The notes beneath the pieces were generated by a model that did not search any database, was not told the DNA's origin, and worked only from the letters and a program-made list of their open reading frames with translations. DNA of 64,000 nucleotides from Amborella trichopoda (Eukaryota; Streptophyta; Magnoliopsida; Amborellales; Amborellaceae), in assembly GCF_000471905.2 (NCBI RefSeq), contig NW_006497735.1, positions 2,033,252-2,097,251 on the forward strand, written 5' to 3'. Position 1 is the stretch's first letter. Each line of letters begins with the position of its first letter. The position numbers were made by a program, and so were the translations under genes. Below, one piece after another: positions 13,640 to 24,047 of the stretch.

Positions 13640-14300
13640 TCTTTGACACTATATTTATAACTATTATAATTATTATAGTTAATTATTTTAATTATTATGA
13701 TTATTAATATTTGAAATTATTTTTAAATTAAAAATCATGACTGATATAAATATTATTAATGATACTAATAATATAGTTGTATTATTGTAATGAATATTAT
13801 AACAATTACACGAATAAGTGGATTTGTAATTATGATGTATATGTTATATATTATAATCTTTTGATTAGATGATGATGGTGATGATGATAATAGTAATAAT
13901 AAAATGATAATAAAATTATTAGTAAAATTATTATTAAAATTATAATAAACTTAAAATATTTATATAATATATTATTGTTATTATTATTATGTGAACAATT
14001 TTAGTCATTCTTATAATAAAATAATGAATGTAATAATTTATAATAATAATAATTATCTAAATTTAATTATATTCTTATATGGATATTAAGTATAGTTATA
14101 ATTGAATTATAATAAACTTAAAATGTTTACATACAATATTATTGCTTTTACTTCATGAATAATTTTAGTTATTAATATAATTATAAAATAATGACCATAT
14201 TGAATCATAATAATAAATTTTATTTTAATTTAATTGGACTATTATATGAATACTAAATATAGTTATAATTTAATTAACTATGATATCAAAATTTTCTTTA
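13640..14300. repeat. Very AT-rich tract with (ATT/AAT)n runs, SCPL A intron 2
   Basis: Long runs of taata, ttattatta and gatgatgatgg motifs with no coding potential, within the 3.56-kb intron between exons 2 and 3. The copy in B is at 58670-59230. B lacks about 490 bases (13170-13660 of A) just before it. Confidence 0.7.
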
Positions 14301-14784
14301 TTTTGCTTAATTTTTTATATAAAATTTTGTTTGTTATCTTTAAATAACATAAACAATTTACTCATTTCGCTAAGCATATTTGCAATATTTAATTAGATAC
14401 CCTAACATATTCTCATTCAATAAACTATTTTTTCATACTATTGCTACCACTATCAGTTATAGAACCTTTTAATGAGACCTGCACATGCACCTACTAGTCA
14501 AAACACACTCAAGGATGTAGATATAAACTATTACACATGCTATAGACAGGATTTGTGTGTTGAGATGGGATAGTTTAGTCATGGTACTTCATGTCATTGT
14601 ATATGAGATGTCATTTTGACCTTCAACACAACATTCATGAATTATGAATATAAGACTACAATAATTTGTTGAAAGAGACCATGAAAAGATTGCAAATTCT
14701 TCTTATAATGAAACTCCACAATGATAATGAGTGAACTTCTTAGGAGTAAATTACAAGTAGTAAATGTAATCTAGAAATACCAAC

Positions 14785-14933
14785 CATGAAAGTATATAAT
14801 GGCATTCATTCCTGAACAACCAGAACCATCAGTAGTCCAGAATACAACTGGATCTTCTGAAGAACTGCATTCTAAAGTAGCGAAATAGTAATTCATGTGC
14901 CTTCCATTCCCTTCATGACCTAAAGTGATGTAC
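14785..14933 (-). pseudogene. SCPL copy A, exon 2 (oxyanion-hole exon)
   Basis: Preceded by an intact acceptor (ctacag) and followed by a GT donor (gttggt). The 149 bases encode YITLGHEGNGRHMNYYF onward and end in YFHG split across the intron. Family members have GGPGCS at the oxyanion hole, and copy B has GGPGCSG. Here the motif is DGSGCSG, so two normally fixed residues (Gly to Asp, Pro to Ser) are changed. That fits relaxed selection on copy A. Confidence 0.9.
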
Positions 14934-15639
14934 CTGTAGACTTAGAAACATTAGCATGTAATATACTTCTCAAACTTCTCTCCATAAGTACAAGAAATAA
15001 TACTATAAATATAAAACATTGAAAATTATATATCCTAGAAAGAAATACTTTTAGGTTATGCCATCTTTTTCATGTTTTTGACTTCTTCATTGAAAAACTT
15101 ATATGGCTTATTTTCTATATTTATTGAATATTGTGTAAAACTAATTTTTTATTCCTGAGATTTAAAAAAACAACGGAAATCTATTTTTTATCCCTTATGT
15201 GTTTTCGAATTGCGAGATACACTGGCATCATTTTGATAAGTTCCAATTGTAGGGTATGCTCGTCTTCGAATTTTTATCGTGCCTTGTAGGCAAAAGTTGT
15301 CCTTTCCCTGTTAATTTCTTTTCTTTTCTTTTCTTTTTTTTCTTTTTTTGTTTGAGGTGTTAATGGTGAGAATGGAGCCTGAGGACGATATGTTGAGGCA
15401 CCTATGTCAGTAACCGCCAATGCCCCAATCTCGATCCCAAGAAATTAGAATTATGGTTTCATAGAGGTGGCGAGAAAAACAAGCCCATGGTTTCTTACTT
15501 CCCTTTCTATTTTCTTTCAAATATTTGGGGTCAATTATTCAAATATTTCTAGTTTAGGGATGGTTATGAAATAACAATATTAAATTCAAAAGTAAACCTA
15601 TATTTTATTTAGTATTTTGTCCAACTTTGTCTTAAAACT

Positions 15640-16330
15640 TTGGACGGATTCTCTGAAGTCAAAAGGTTTCCAGACAAAGATATGACATATGAAATGTAAG
15701 TTGAGTAATACTAAGAGTAGAAACAAGGAATTAGTTAAGTTTGATGGCCAAAAAGTACCTAAAAAAGATTATTGTCGATATTTAGGGTTAATAATCCATT
15801 ACAATGGGGAGATTGAGGAAGTTGTTGCGCCTAGAATTTGAGCTCGGTGGACGAATTGGAGATGTTGTTTTGGAGTCTTTTGTGATCATTGAATACTAAA
15901 CAAGACGAAGAGGAAGTTCTATCTGATGCCTGTAAGACCTTCCATACTTTATGGAATGGAATATTAAGCGGTCAAGAAACAATATATCCATAGACTGAGT
16001 GTAGTTGTAATGATGATGTTGAAATGCATGAGTGGCGAGACAAGGATAAGTACATCTGATGGAACTTAGGGATAGCCCCAATAAACGATAAGATGAGGGC
16101 AATTAGATTTGTCTTGCCATATGTAGTGTCAACTTAGAACAACATCAGTAAGGATGGGTGATTGGGTTCAAGTGGAAGGCTCTAAAAGGGCAAAGGGAAG
16201 ACCCTAAAGCACATGGATGTAAATAGTAAGAAATGACATAGTGATTTATAGTTTAACTGGAGGGATGGCCATTGATAAAGCATAATAATGAAACATGATT
16301 CATGTAGCCAACCCCAAATAGTTAAAAAAA
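15640..16330 (+). mobile_element. RTE-type LINE 3' fragment (copy A)
   Basis: Broken frames give pieces typical of the end of plant RTE reverse-transcriptase ORFs: KSRNKELVKFDGQKV, DYCRYLG, GEIEEVV, KFYLMPVRPSILYGMEY and IHVANPK. It ends at the tail ccaaatagttaaaaaaagac followed by gatgatgatc. There are many stops. It corresponds to the C-terminal quarter of the element and lies upstream of SCPL exon 2, inside what is intron 1 in copy B. The duplicate is at 60585-61290. Confidence 0.75.
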
Positions 16331-16989
16331 GACTCTAGTGATGATGATCATGATTTTTGTTAACTTTGCAATATGCACAGGGTGGTTCCCAAAAGACTAA
16401 ATATTAAGTCTAAATTAAACACTCATAATCTTTATATTTTGAAATCTTTTATAAATGAATACAAACCCAATCGAGTTTTCTGACCTGCTCAGTGTCATGG
16501 AAAACTCAATACACTTGGTCAGGTCTATTAAGTTGGGCAGCAATTGAATATTAGGTCTATATTTGCAACCTGACCCGGTTTGGACCCGTATTACCTCAAC
16601 ATTCGTAATTGAGCTTTGTGTTGACGTCCCCTGCACTTGTCCACACGTGTCGGGTGATGTGATCAGTTTAGTATGTTGTCGACGTAATAACTTATATGCG
16701 TACATCACAAATTATATAGAGTTGTGTGCTGAAGCTGAAGTTGGTCTATAGTCCATGGTAACAACTTTTTAGCAAACTTGAGGTTTCAGTGCATCTCCAT
16801 CTAAATGCAATCTCCATGCGAAGATCTTTCTTAGAGATAAATTTTGGATTCAAAATTTCATAGGTTGATAATAATAATTAGGGCCCATGAATATAAAAAA
16901 AAAGGGAATAATAAAATTTATTTGGCACTTTGTTTTCGACGGTTCCTTTTAATTCTTCTAGATAACAAAATTGACAATATTTTTTTTAG

Positions 16990-17768
16990 AGGAAAGGTTT
17001 CTATACTTCTGCTACAACATAGAAATTCTATCTTTCTCCTACGATCCAGCCGTCTAATTTTGATCAAGAGAGCCACTCACCATTTGATATTAGATTTGTT
17101 GTCTCAAAGTATTTTATTTTTAGTTTTTTTTATACAAACTGTATGAATATGAGATTTGGTACGTGCCATCTTCTCATGGGTGCATTTATAAAATAATGTT
17201 AAAAATAATATTTCGATAAAATATAATGAGAAAAATACCCTTGAAGCTTTCAAGAGTATTTTGGTCATTTTATTTTATTGAAAATTATTATTACTATTTT
17301 TTTTTGCTAGTGCGAGTTTAATAGANNNNNNNNNNNNNNNNNNNNNNNNNNNNNNNNNNNNNNNNNNNNNNNNNNNNNNNNNNNNNNNNNNNNNNNNNNN
17401 NNNNNNNNNNNNNNNNNNNNNNNNNNNNNNNNNNNNNNNNNNNNNNNNNNNNNNNNNNNNNNNNNNNNNNNNNNNNNNNNNNNNNNNNNNNNNNNNNNNN
17501 NNNNNNNNNNNNNNNNNNNNNNNNNNNNNNNNNNNNNNNNNNNNNNNNNNNNNNNNNNNNNNNNNNNNNNNNNNNNNNNNNNNNNNNNNNNNNNNNNNNN
17601 NNNNNNNNNNNNNNNNNNNNNNNNNNNNNNNNNNNNNNNNNNNNNNNNNNNNNNNNNNNNNNNNNNNNNNNNNNNNNNNNNNNNNNNAGCCCTCCATTCA
17701 GAATGGAAAGTTGGATAAAGGGAAGTATATAAGTTTTATGTTGTGGGGGAAGAGTAGAAAGCTTCCCT
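16990..17768. mobile_element. MITE family 1, copy 2, interrupted by assembly gap
   Basis: The left end is aggaaaggtttctatacttc and the right end reads gaaagcttccctt. The interior from 17326 to 17687 is N. By comparison with 61931-62426, only about 100 bases should be missing, so either the gap size is an estimate or extra sequence is present. Confidence 0.75.
17326..17687. other. Assembly gap (362 N)
   Basis: A run of N inside a MITE. Any open frame spanning it is meaningless. Confidence 0.99.
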
Positions 17769-18146
17769 TTTTTTTAAATCTAGAATCATGGATCCAATGC
17801 TAAAAACATTTAGACTTAAGATTCATTTCAGATTGAAAATGATCCTAAATCCGCGTCTAACATGGATCTTTTATGCAACCGTACTTCACAAAAGAAAATT
17901 CACGCATTTTTGGAAGGGCATTGCATGTGAATGGATTTGCATTTGAACATTTCCCCAGCAGACAGAGGTGCAAAACAATTTTAGTTTCGTTTTGGGATTG
18001 CATATTACTAGACTATTTGTATTTATTACAAGATGGTCACAAATGCTCGTACCTATTAGATGTCAAATTAGATGGGTATTTCACAAATTTCAAATTTTTT
18101 TTTTTTTTAACATTGGATCTTGTCAATGACACTCTTAAAACCATCC

Positions 18147-18310
18147 AAGAAGCGTGATGAAAATGGAGATAGAACAGACATGGTTGTCTCAGTTGTGAAG
18201 ATTAAACCTGGTTATTCCAATCCCCACTTAAGCATACCACATGCGTTGATTAGAATGGTGAAATAATGGGGAGTTAATTTTTCTTGGAAGGTCATTTATT
18301 ATCTTTTCCA
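18147..18310. other. A-specific 164-bp replacement where SCPL exon 1 should be
   Basis: A and B are collinear up to actcttaaaaccatcc (B 62858) and again from aataacttttccatgc (B 63505). Between these points A has 164 unrelated bases while B has 646 bases that include exon 1 (63366-63520). No signal-peptide frame exists in the A segment. Confidence 0.8.
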
Positions 18311-18359
18311 TGAATAACTTTTCCATGCTTATCTCTTTATTTTTCCCTAAATAATTTCA

Positions 18360-18900
18360 ACTGACCTTGGATACTTATTAAGAGTGTTACTCAGTTGGTT
18401 CGGGACTCGATCTAGACCTGCATTGGGTCTAGTCCATCTGGTTCTGGAAAAACAAATATTAATGAATATAAGTCAAGGCCTTGAATGATATGATTTAATT
18501 GGTTGGGTCGCCCTTGGCCAAGACGAGTTACTAAGCCGAGTGTACTCGCCTGAGTGGGCCGAAACCTATAGATATATTGAAAAGAGAAAAAAAAATTAAA
18601 AAATAAAATGGAGATACCAAAATTATATAAAATCAACGAGAAACTTAAAAACTCTAAATATTAAAAAAAGTGTAAAAAAAATAGACTCAAACAATTAATT
18701 TGTAGTTAGGGACATTTTAAAAATCCAAAAAACAAAATGTAAAAATAAAGATTATAACAAAAAACTCACAAATCTTTACCAAAAATTTAAAAATTATATA
18801 TAATATCTTATACACATTATATATAAAAATATTTAAACAACGTTTTTATGATTTTTTTGAATATTTTATTTCGAATACTTGATAAACACAAATCGAGATA
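18360..18900. other. Duplicated non-coding block, then A-rich DNA
   Basis: The stretch around gggtcgcccttggccaagac and gagtgggccgaaacc is repeated at 63560-63780, directly upstream of SCPL B exon 1. It would thus be the promoter-side flank of both gene copies. Beyond it the sequence is AT-rich with A runs. I recognise no gene. Confidence 0.5.
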
Positions 18901-21205
18901 ATACGTACTCTCCTATACTTGCATACCCTACATCGTTTCATACATCATACTCGCTTAAACATACAATCATCCTCCCATACACCATAGTCTAGTCTATCTA
19001 ACCTAACCCACATAGGCTCACTCACATCAAAACCTACACCCTACCCTCATGTTCGGGCCCACTTTCACGAGCATTCAAGGGACTGTCAAGGGTGTACCAC
19101 CTAAGGGTCGACATCGAGCCAAGCTAAAGGCTCGAGCCCTCCCCTCTCTTTCTCTCTCTCTCGAGTGGGTCGACCCTAGGCCATCTCTCTCTTTCTCACT
19201 AACCTCCCTTAATATTATCTCTCCCTTAATTCTCTCTCTCCAGAATTTGCCCGTGTCTCTCTTTTCCCTCTCTCTAATTAATCTCTTCCTTAATCTTTTC
19301 AATCTCTCTCTGTAGCTGTTTTCACGGAATTCTCTGTTTCACAAAACTCTCGTTGCTCTCCACCTCTCCCCCAATTCAGAATAGTGCAACTGTCTTCAAG
19401 ATCTCACCTTCTTTCTTTCTCCTCTCACAGTCAAGCTTCTCTCTCCCCCGATCTTTCTCTCTCTCTAACTCCCCTATCATACGCCCTCACCCAATCTTTC
19501 TCTCTCTTCCTCTTCCTCGCACGAAACTCCCTTCTATTCTTGGTTTCTTTCTCTATCTTCTTCTCAAAACTCTCTCTCTCTCCCCGCATGTACTTCTCTT
19601 TTCTTCCACAAATTTCTCTCTCTCCCCGCATGTACTTCTCTTTTCTTCCACAAATTTCTCTCTCTCCCCGCATGTACTTCTCTTTTCTTCCACAAATTTC
19701 TCTCTCTCCCTCTGTCCCTCCCTCAACTTTATCTCTTCCCATCAATATCTCAATCTCCTTTTCTTTCCTGCATCTCGTCTCTATCTTCATCTCTTTTTTT
19801 TACCTAATTCTCCCTCTTTTTCAGGTTTCTATTTTCTTTTTCTATTAGATATTATTCAAGGCAACTCATCGATTCTCCCATTATCATTTAAATTTCTCCA
19901 CCATAAAACTTCATTTTGCTTCCTTAATAAAAAAGTTCGTATAAATATGCACTTTATCTCTTTTCATCTTTTCTTTAAAAATCTTTATTTTACTCTTCTA
20001 CTTTCTTTCTAAAAATTCTTACATCATTTCTTTATCACGTATTAGCATCCATTCCATTTGATTTTGACCTCTCTAAGATTTCTATTTGCTTTCAATGATT
20101 TCTTATCACTGATTTCCATTCATACATCTCTCTCTCCCTTTCCCTCTCTCTACTCTCCTTTCTCTTTTATCTCTTTTTTTTTCATATTTTATCTACCTTT
20201 CTAATTTAGGACTGCCCTTGCGAGGATCTTCAGGGTCATATTCTCTTGGGTTTATTCTCCTTGGATCCTCCTGAGTGCTCTAGACTTTGTTTGAAGTATA
20301 GGGTTCTTTCCGACGTTCTCGGTTACCTTCTTAGAGAGGGGACATCGGAAAGATGTCTAAAGAATGAGAGGTCTTCTTTTTGCTCTATTCGTCTCATTCT
20401 CTCTTTCTCTCTATCTTTTTCTAGAAACTCTTGCTTCAAATTTCTTGTTACATATAATTTTGTTTTAACACATATTTACAATCCATCTTCCCATTTGGAT
20501 TACTCATACCATTCATAACTACTCACCACTCATGCATGTATAAAATCATTCATCATTATTATTTAATACCATGCATAAGGGGGATAATCGGAAATGATTC
20601 GCGAGGGTTCAACCCTCAAGACTCTATTCCCTTGAATCATAAATTGAGTATCTTATGGGGATACTTCGATCATAAATTGAGTATCTTACCTCTTTCATTT
20701 GGTAATACCTCTCTGGAGAGATGATGCCAGAAGGCTTCCCCTTTTTCAAGAACCTCTTTTCTTTTTTAAAAATTCTTTTTCCATCTTTTAAGTTATTTGC
20801 TTCCCTTTGTTTTTCACCGTATTTCTCTTTTATCTATCTTTTAACCTCTTAACCCAGAAACATAATCCCCACCACTCAAACCTCTCATACCCAGTTGGAG
20901 ACAAGTCTCAAAACCAATAGACATGCGTGATTCTAGTATTGTGCAGTGAAGCGGCGGAGTCGAATTCAAACCACACTGTCTGAGGGCTTTCTCAAGTGAT
21001 CTAAGAGGGTACTCTACCCAGACGCGTCCCACGAATTCGATTACAAGGTAGTCTCTTAACGTCCTAATCATTGTACTAAAATTCTCCTATTGTTAGTATC
21101 TATCCGCACGCTTCACCTGTGGTTGTTTGGGAAAGGGTTTTTGCCGAACTCGGGTCCCCGACCCGAGACTTCTTTGGGCTAACAGAAAATCCAGGCCACA
21201 CTAAC
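18900..21205 (+). repeat. Pyrimidine-rich block, possible LTR of a Ty3/gypsy (Tat-like) element
   Basis: From about 19140 to 20220 the plus strand is almost all C and T (ctctct, ttctcttcc). It is followed by GC-richer sequence and ends near aatccaggccacactaac. Long low-complexity reading frames here (19353-20012, 19384-19848) code only Ser/Phe/Leu runs and are not genes. The block ends just before a primer-binding-like motif at 21206, which suggests a 5' LTR plus leader. No matching second LTR was found, so the call is tentative. Confidence 0.35.
19574..19705 (+). repeat. 42-bp tandem repeat, three near-perfect units
   Basis: Units start at 19574, 19616 and 19658. Each begins ctctctctccccgcatgtac and ends ttcttccacaaattt. 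The third runs into a partial fourth. It lies inside the pyrimidine-rich block. Confidence 0.95.
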
Positions 21206-21224
21206 TAGTGACTCCACTGGGGAC
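21206..21224 (+). promoter_or_regulatory. Possible retrotransposon primer-binding site
   Basis: tagtgactccactggggac is one or two bases from the TGGCGACTCCACTGGGGA-type motif that, from memory, follows the 5' LTR of Tat/Ogre-like Ty3/gypsy elements and pairs with a tRNA 3' end. It sits a few bases after a candidate LTR end. Confidence 0.4.
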
Positions 21225-22835
21225 ATGCCACCCTATAGTTGTGTCGGTTTGCTCGCAAACCTGCACAACACTTAACCCACACTTAAAAATGGCTTTGGGA
21301 TTTTTCAACTCCTATTTTCAAGTCAGGGACTTTATGGTCCCTGCATTAGCCAGCTAGTCCTTTTGAGGTAAGGTTTTTCAACCTAAGTATTCTTCTTTTC
21401 TTCTACAAAGCAAACAAACTGCTCGCATTTGCATTCCGGCCTAACCTAATGTGAGAAGGAGGCCTCTAACCCCACACTCCCCTTTACCGGCATCAACAGA
21501 ACGTCTGTTGTTGCCAAGTGCATAGGTGGTTCTAAAACCATCGGCCCTCATGCTCACTCAGTTACAGGTGGGCCCTCCAACAATCTCGAGTCTAATAGTG
21601 GGCCCAAAGCTGCTCCCCCTCTTATCGCAACTGGCTCCTCTACAATCGTTGCTCCTGTAGATAACAAAAAGGTTACCCCCAATCCACTCCACACGCGTGA
21701 CACCCGTCTCGGCACCGTACATCACACAACCATCGTAGTCGGAGGGCCACAAGGCCACTCGACACACTCTTACACCCAACACGACTAGCTGCTAAGCCGT
21801 TAACTCGTCATTTCAGGGCAAACAAAAGGCCACTCCGAGTCACTCACATGCCTTGGGTCTTATGGGACCCGAACCCACTGTTAAAATTGACCCTCAAGTC
21901 ACTCCAATTGTATTACATACTATTCACTCAGTTCGGGCAGCTCGAAAGACATCCCTCAAAGAGCACATGACCAACGAGCCAGTCGTAGGTCAAGTGCGCA
22001 CATATATTTGCATGCAAACAATGGTGGCCATAAGACCACTGCAATCACCAAGGCCGATAACCCAAATTCTAAACCTTCTACCTCACTAAGGGTTGGCCCC
22101 CAAGTCAACCCAAACACGTCTTCAGACTCTACACACACACACACAGGTGTGACATCCCCCCAAGTTCTTAGAGCAAACGTGAAAAGAGTCCAGAAGATTT
22201 GCTCGCCTTCGCTTGGGGGCAGTTCTACCTGGCCATCAAGAAGGAAAATAATGGTCAAGCCCAGATATGAGGCCAAGAGACTAAGATGCTGATGGTCCGA
22301 CTCAAGGATGAAAAAAGAATGAACATTAAAAATTTTCCATCCAAAGATCTGAACTCCTTCTCCCCTCTTGCCCTCCTTGATGCGGATGATAGTGGGGAAG
22401 CATGTCACATGGTGGATATCAAAGAGGGGGCTCGGGGCATGATAAGGCCGGTCATCCATAAGGTTCAAAGTCTAGCCCCGGACAAAGAAGAGCCTACAAT
22501 TGGAGCAAAGAGCAAGTCTGATACAAACAGTCCCATTGAGTCCAAACAACCTGAGCCATCACCCGTTCTAGCCCCTAAGCTAGAATTAGCTCGGCTTGAA
22601 CTCATTGTAGCTCAAATCTTCAAAGCAACTCTATCTGAGCCCATTCCAAGCCATGACACTAGAGACAAGGCACTTCCCAAGCCAAAAAGGCCCGAGCATG
22701 TCATGATACCAAAACCTAAGGGTAAGGACCAAGACTTTCTGGCATGATGAAGTGTGCTGGGAGGTCATTGGCACGAGTCACACCGCTGTGCTTGTGTGGG
22801 AAGCCGTCATGCGCAATAGAGATTTCAAGCCACCT
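21225..22835 (+). mobile_element. Probable retroelement internal region, decayed
   Basis: GC content and codon-like structure are higher than in the surroundings. Frames on the plus strand are Pro/Ser/Lys/Thr-rich. The longest (22286-22747, 153 codons from ATG, with a run such as SPLALLDADDSGEACHMVD) resembles the low-complexity tail of a plant LINE ORF1 or a gag protein, but I recognise no zinc knuckle, protease, RT or integrase. It follows the candidate primer-binding site. The assignment is inference from position and composition. Confidence 0.35.
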
Positions 22836-22842
22836 TGAGTGT

Positions 22843-23121
22843 AAGGATCAGCCGTCGTGCATGCACGGGATCAACTACCGTGCATGCGTAGGATCAGCAA
22901 CCATGAGTGTAAGGATCAACCGTCGTGCGTGCACAGGATCAGCCGCAGTGAGCGTAAGGATCAACCGCCGTGCATGCACATGATCAGCCGTCGTACGTGC
23001 ACAGGATCAGTCATCGTGCGTGCACGGGATCAGCCACCGTGAGTGGAAGGATCAGCCGTCGTGCATGCACAGGATCAGCCGTCATGAGTTTAAGGATAAA
23101 CAGTCGTACGTGCATAGGGTG
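22843..23121 (+). repeat. Minisatellite of about 12 units, 22-23 bp
   Basis: Each unit starts ggatca(g/a)cc and alternates between a 23-bp form ending in gtcgtgcatgcaca and a 22-bp form ending in catgagtgtaa. The longer form contains the palindrome gtgcatgcac. Units are CG-rich compared with the flanks. Open frames through it (repeated RACTGSA-like peptides) merely reflect the repeat. Confidence 0.92.
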
Positions 23122-23299
23122 CCACTTAGCCACTTGTAATCCACTTGGGCACCAACTGTATGCCACCAAGGTGCCAAGTGGCACCTGCAAGCCTTTGTGG
23201 TGACCCATGGCTTTTGCATGCTGCCACCTCTTCCTTTTTACGATTATAAAACCCCTCTTCTCACCTTCCACAAGCTTTTGGCGCTCTCTCTCTCTCACT

Positions 23300-24045
23300 C
23301 AAGCCAATGAGGCAAAATGTTAGCTTCACTCAGGGGCTTGAAAATCATTGAAAAAATTAGTTCGGTAATGTTATAAAGGTGAAAGGAGATTCTTTTAACA
23401 TTGTTAAGTGGTGTAAATTATAATAGCAAGTGCCCTGGAATCTGAAATCTTTGTGGTTCAAATTTTTAGAATTTTGTGAAAAGTTGAAAGCCTCCTTTAC
23501 TTATGTTTACCATGAGATAAATAGGGAGGTACATGATCTTGCTTACCAGAGTACACATTTAGATTAGTAGTAAGGGGATTTGTGTAGGATTGCTTTATAC
23601 TCATATTTCGTTTGATATAACTTGCTGTGTATTAATAAGATTAAATATCACTTTTCAATGACAATAAGGGGGAGGGGGAAAAGTAAGGTGGGCCTACATA
23701 GGTTAAACAAGGGTTAAATTTCAATGCATTAGAATACACAAATTGTTGAAGAGTACCCACTTATCACCTTTTGCTTTCGAACCCCTCCCATCAATCATAT
23801 AGGGAAACACTTCCTAGTACAGCTCTAATTGATCATTTGCTATAAGAGCACAAGTGATATATGCAAAATTGAGTGAGAAACAATAGGTAGACAAATGAAT
23901 AACCGGTAAATAAAGGCCCGATAACCTTTCAAAGTGAGATTTAAGTGATGTTGGATCAAGCTTATCTTCTCTTGTAGATAGTTGAGCCTATCATAACACC
24001 TTTTCCACCTTCCAGCTACTTCTACCTGTCAACACCATGCAAAGT
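23300..24045 (+). mobile_element. L1-type LINE 3' end (RNase H end and 3' UTR)
   Basis: A frame-shifted piece (GNVIKVKGDSFNIVKW) is followed by an open stretch of 44 codons ending at TAG 23569. It contains SFTYVYHEINREVHDLAYQS, the C-terminal motif of plant LINE RNase H domains (normally HVYRE-N-EADxLAKQ). About 470 bases of 3' UTR follow (taagggggaggg to caacaccatgcaaag). The same end is at 43325-44058 with the rest of the LINE. No poly(A) or target-site duplication was seen. Confidence 0.8.
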
Positions 24046-24047
24046 TG

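Larger units (their letters stand above)
9500..14933 (-). pseudogene. Serine carboxypeptidase-like (SCPL) pseudogene, copy A
   Basis: Seven exons of a plant SCPL protein (secreted alpha/beta hydrolase with a Ser-Asp-His triad) can be read on the minus strand: exon 2 at 14785-14933, exon 3 at 11148-11227, exon 4 at 10763-10885, exon 5 at 10587-10686, exon 6 at 10336-10373, exon 7 at 9797-9979 and exon 8 at 9500-9712. Recognisable landmarks are GSGCSG, LNPFRWTK, DAPVGTGFSYS, YPEFLSNP, GCSYAGAYIP, KPNLNFK, GYSVGN, HQMGLIS and GNYWNS. The layout resembles the carboxypeptidase I/SCPL20-like branch. Decay is clear: TAG at 9881-9883, TGA at 9644-9646, a lost exon-6 acceptor, one codon lost in exon 5, and no exon 1 at the expected place near 18150-18310. 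Exons after exon 8 would lie left of the window. Confidence 0.92.
16504..18050. repeat. Composite repeat with nested MITE (copy A)
   Basis: A block beginning aactcaatacacttggtcag and ending near acaagatggtcac. It recurs as an inverted copy at 24048-25335 and as the large-duplication copy at about 61440-62720. A family-1 MITE is nested in its middle (16990-17768, interrupted by the assembly gap). No protein was recognised in any frame. Confidence 0.75.
1..18880 (+). repeat. Large direct duplication, copy A (left end outside window)
   Basis: This whole segment recurs, in the same order and orientation, from about 46148 to the window end. It starts with the same GA tract followed by GGGCCCT and a block ending in tggtcacccatg, and near its right end the TCTCTTTATTTTTCCC block matches 63526 onward. 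Differences are scattered point changes plus several indels. Segments found only in A are about 3190-3395, 5345-5870, 6690-7075 and 13170-13660. A lacks the 0.65-kb block that in B holds SCPL exon 1. The duplication includes an SCPL gene, LINE fragments and MITEs, so those insertions predate it. Neither outer boundary is visible. Confidence 0.95.

Noticed and set aside
17275..17697. 140-codon minus-strand frame
   Set aside because: It is made almost entirely of N from the assembly gap.
19353..20012. 219-codon plus-strand frame and overlapping 154- and 119-codon frames
   Set aside because: They lie in a pyrimidine-rich simple-sequence tract. The peptides are Ser/Leu/Phe or Arg/Glu/Lys runs including the 42-bp repeat, and all registers are open at once.
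21956..22468. 170-codon minus-strand frame
   Set aside because: It lies antisense to overlapping Pro/Ser/Lys-rich plus-strand frames of a probable retroelement and shows no recognisable domain.
22843..23121. CRISPR-like array
   Set aside because: Units are contiguous with no unique spacers, and the context is a plant nuclear genome; it is a minisatellite.
23246..23262. Promoter of a real gene
   Set aside because: The TATA-like ttataaaacccc is followed only by CT repeats and a LINE 3' fragment, with no gene.
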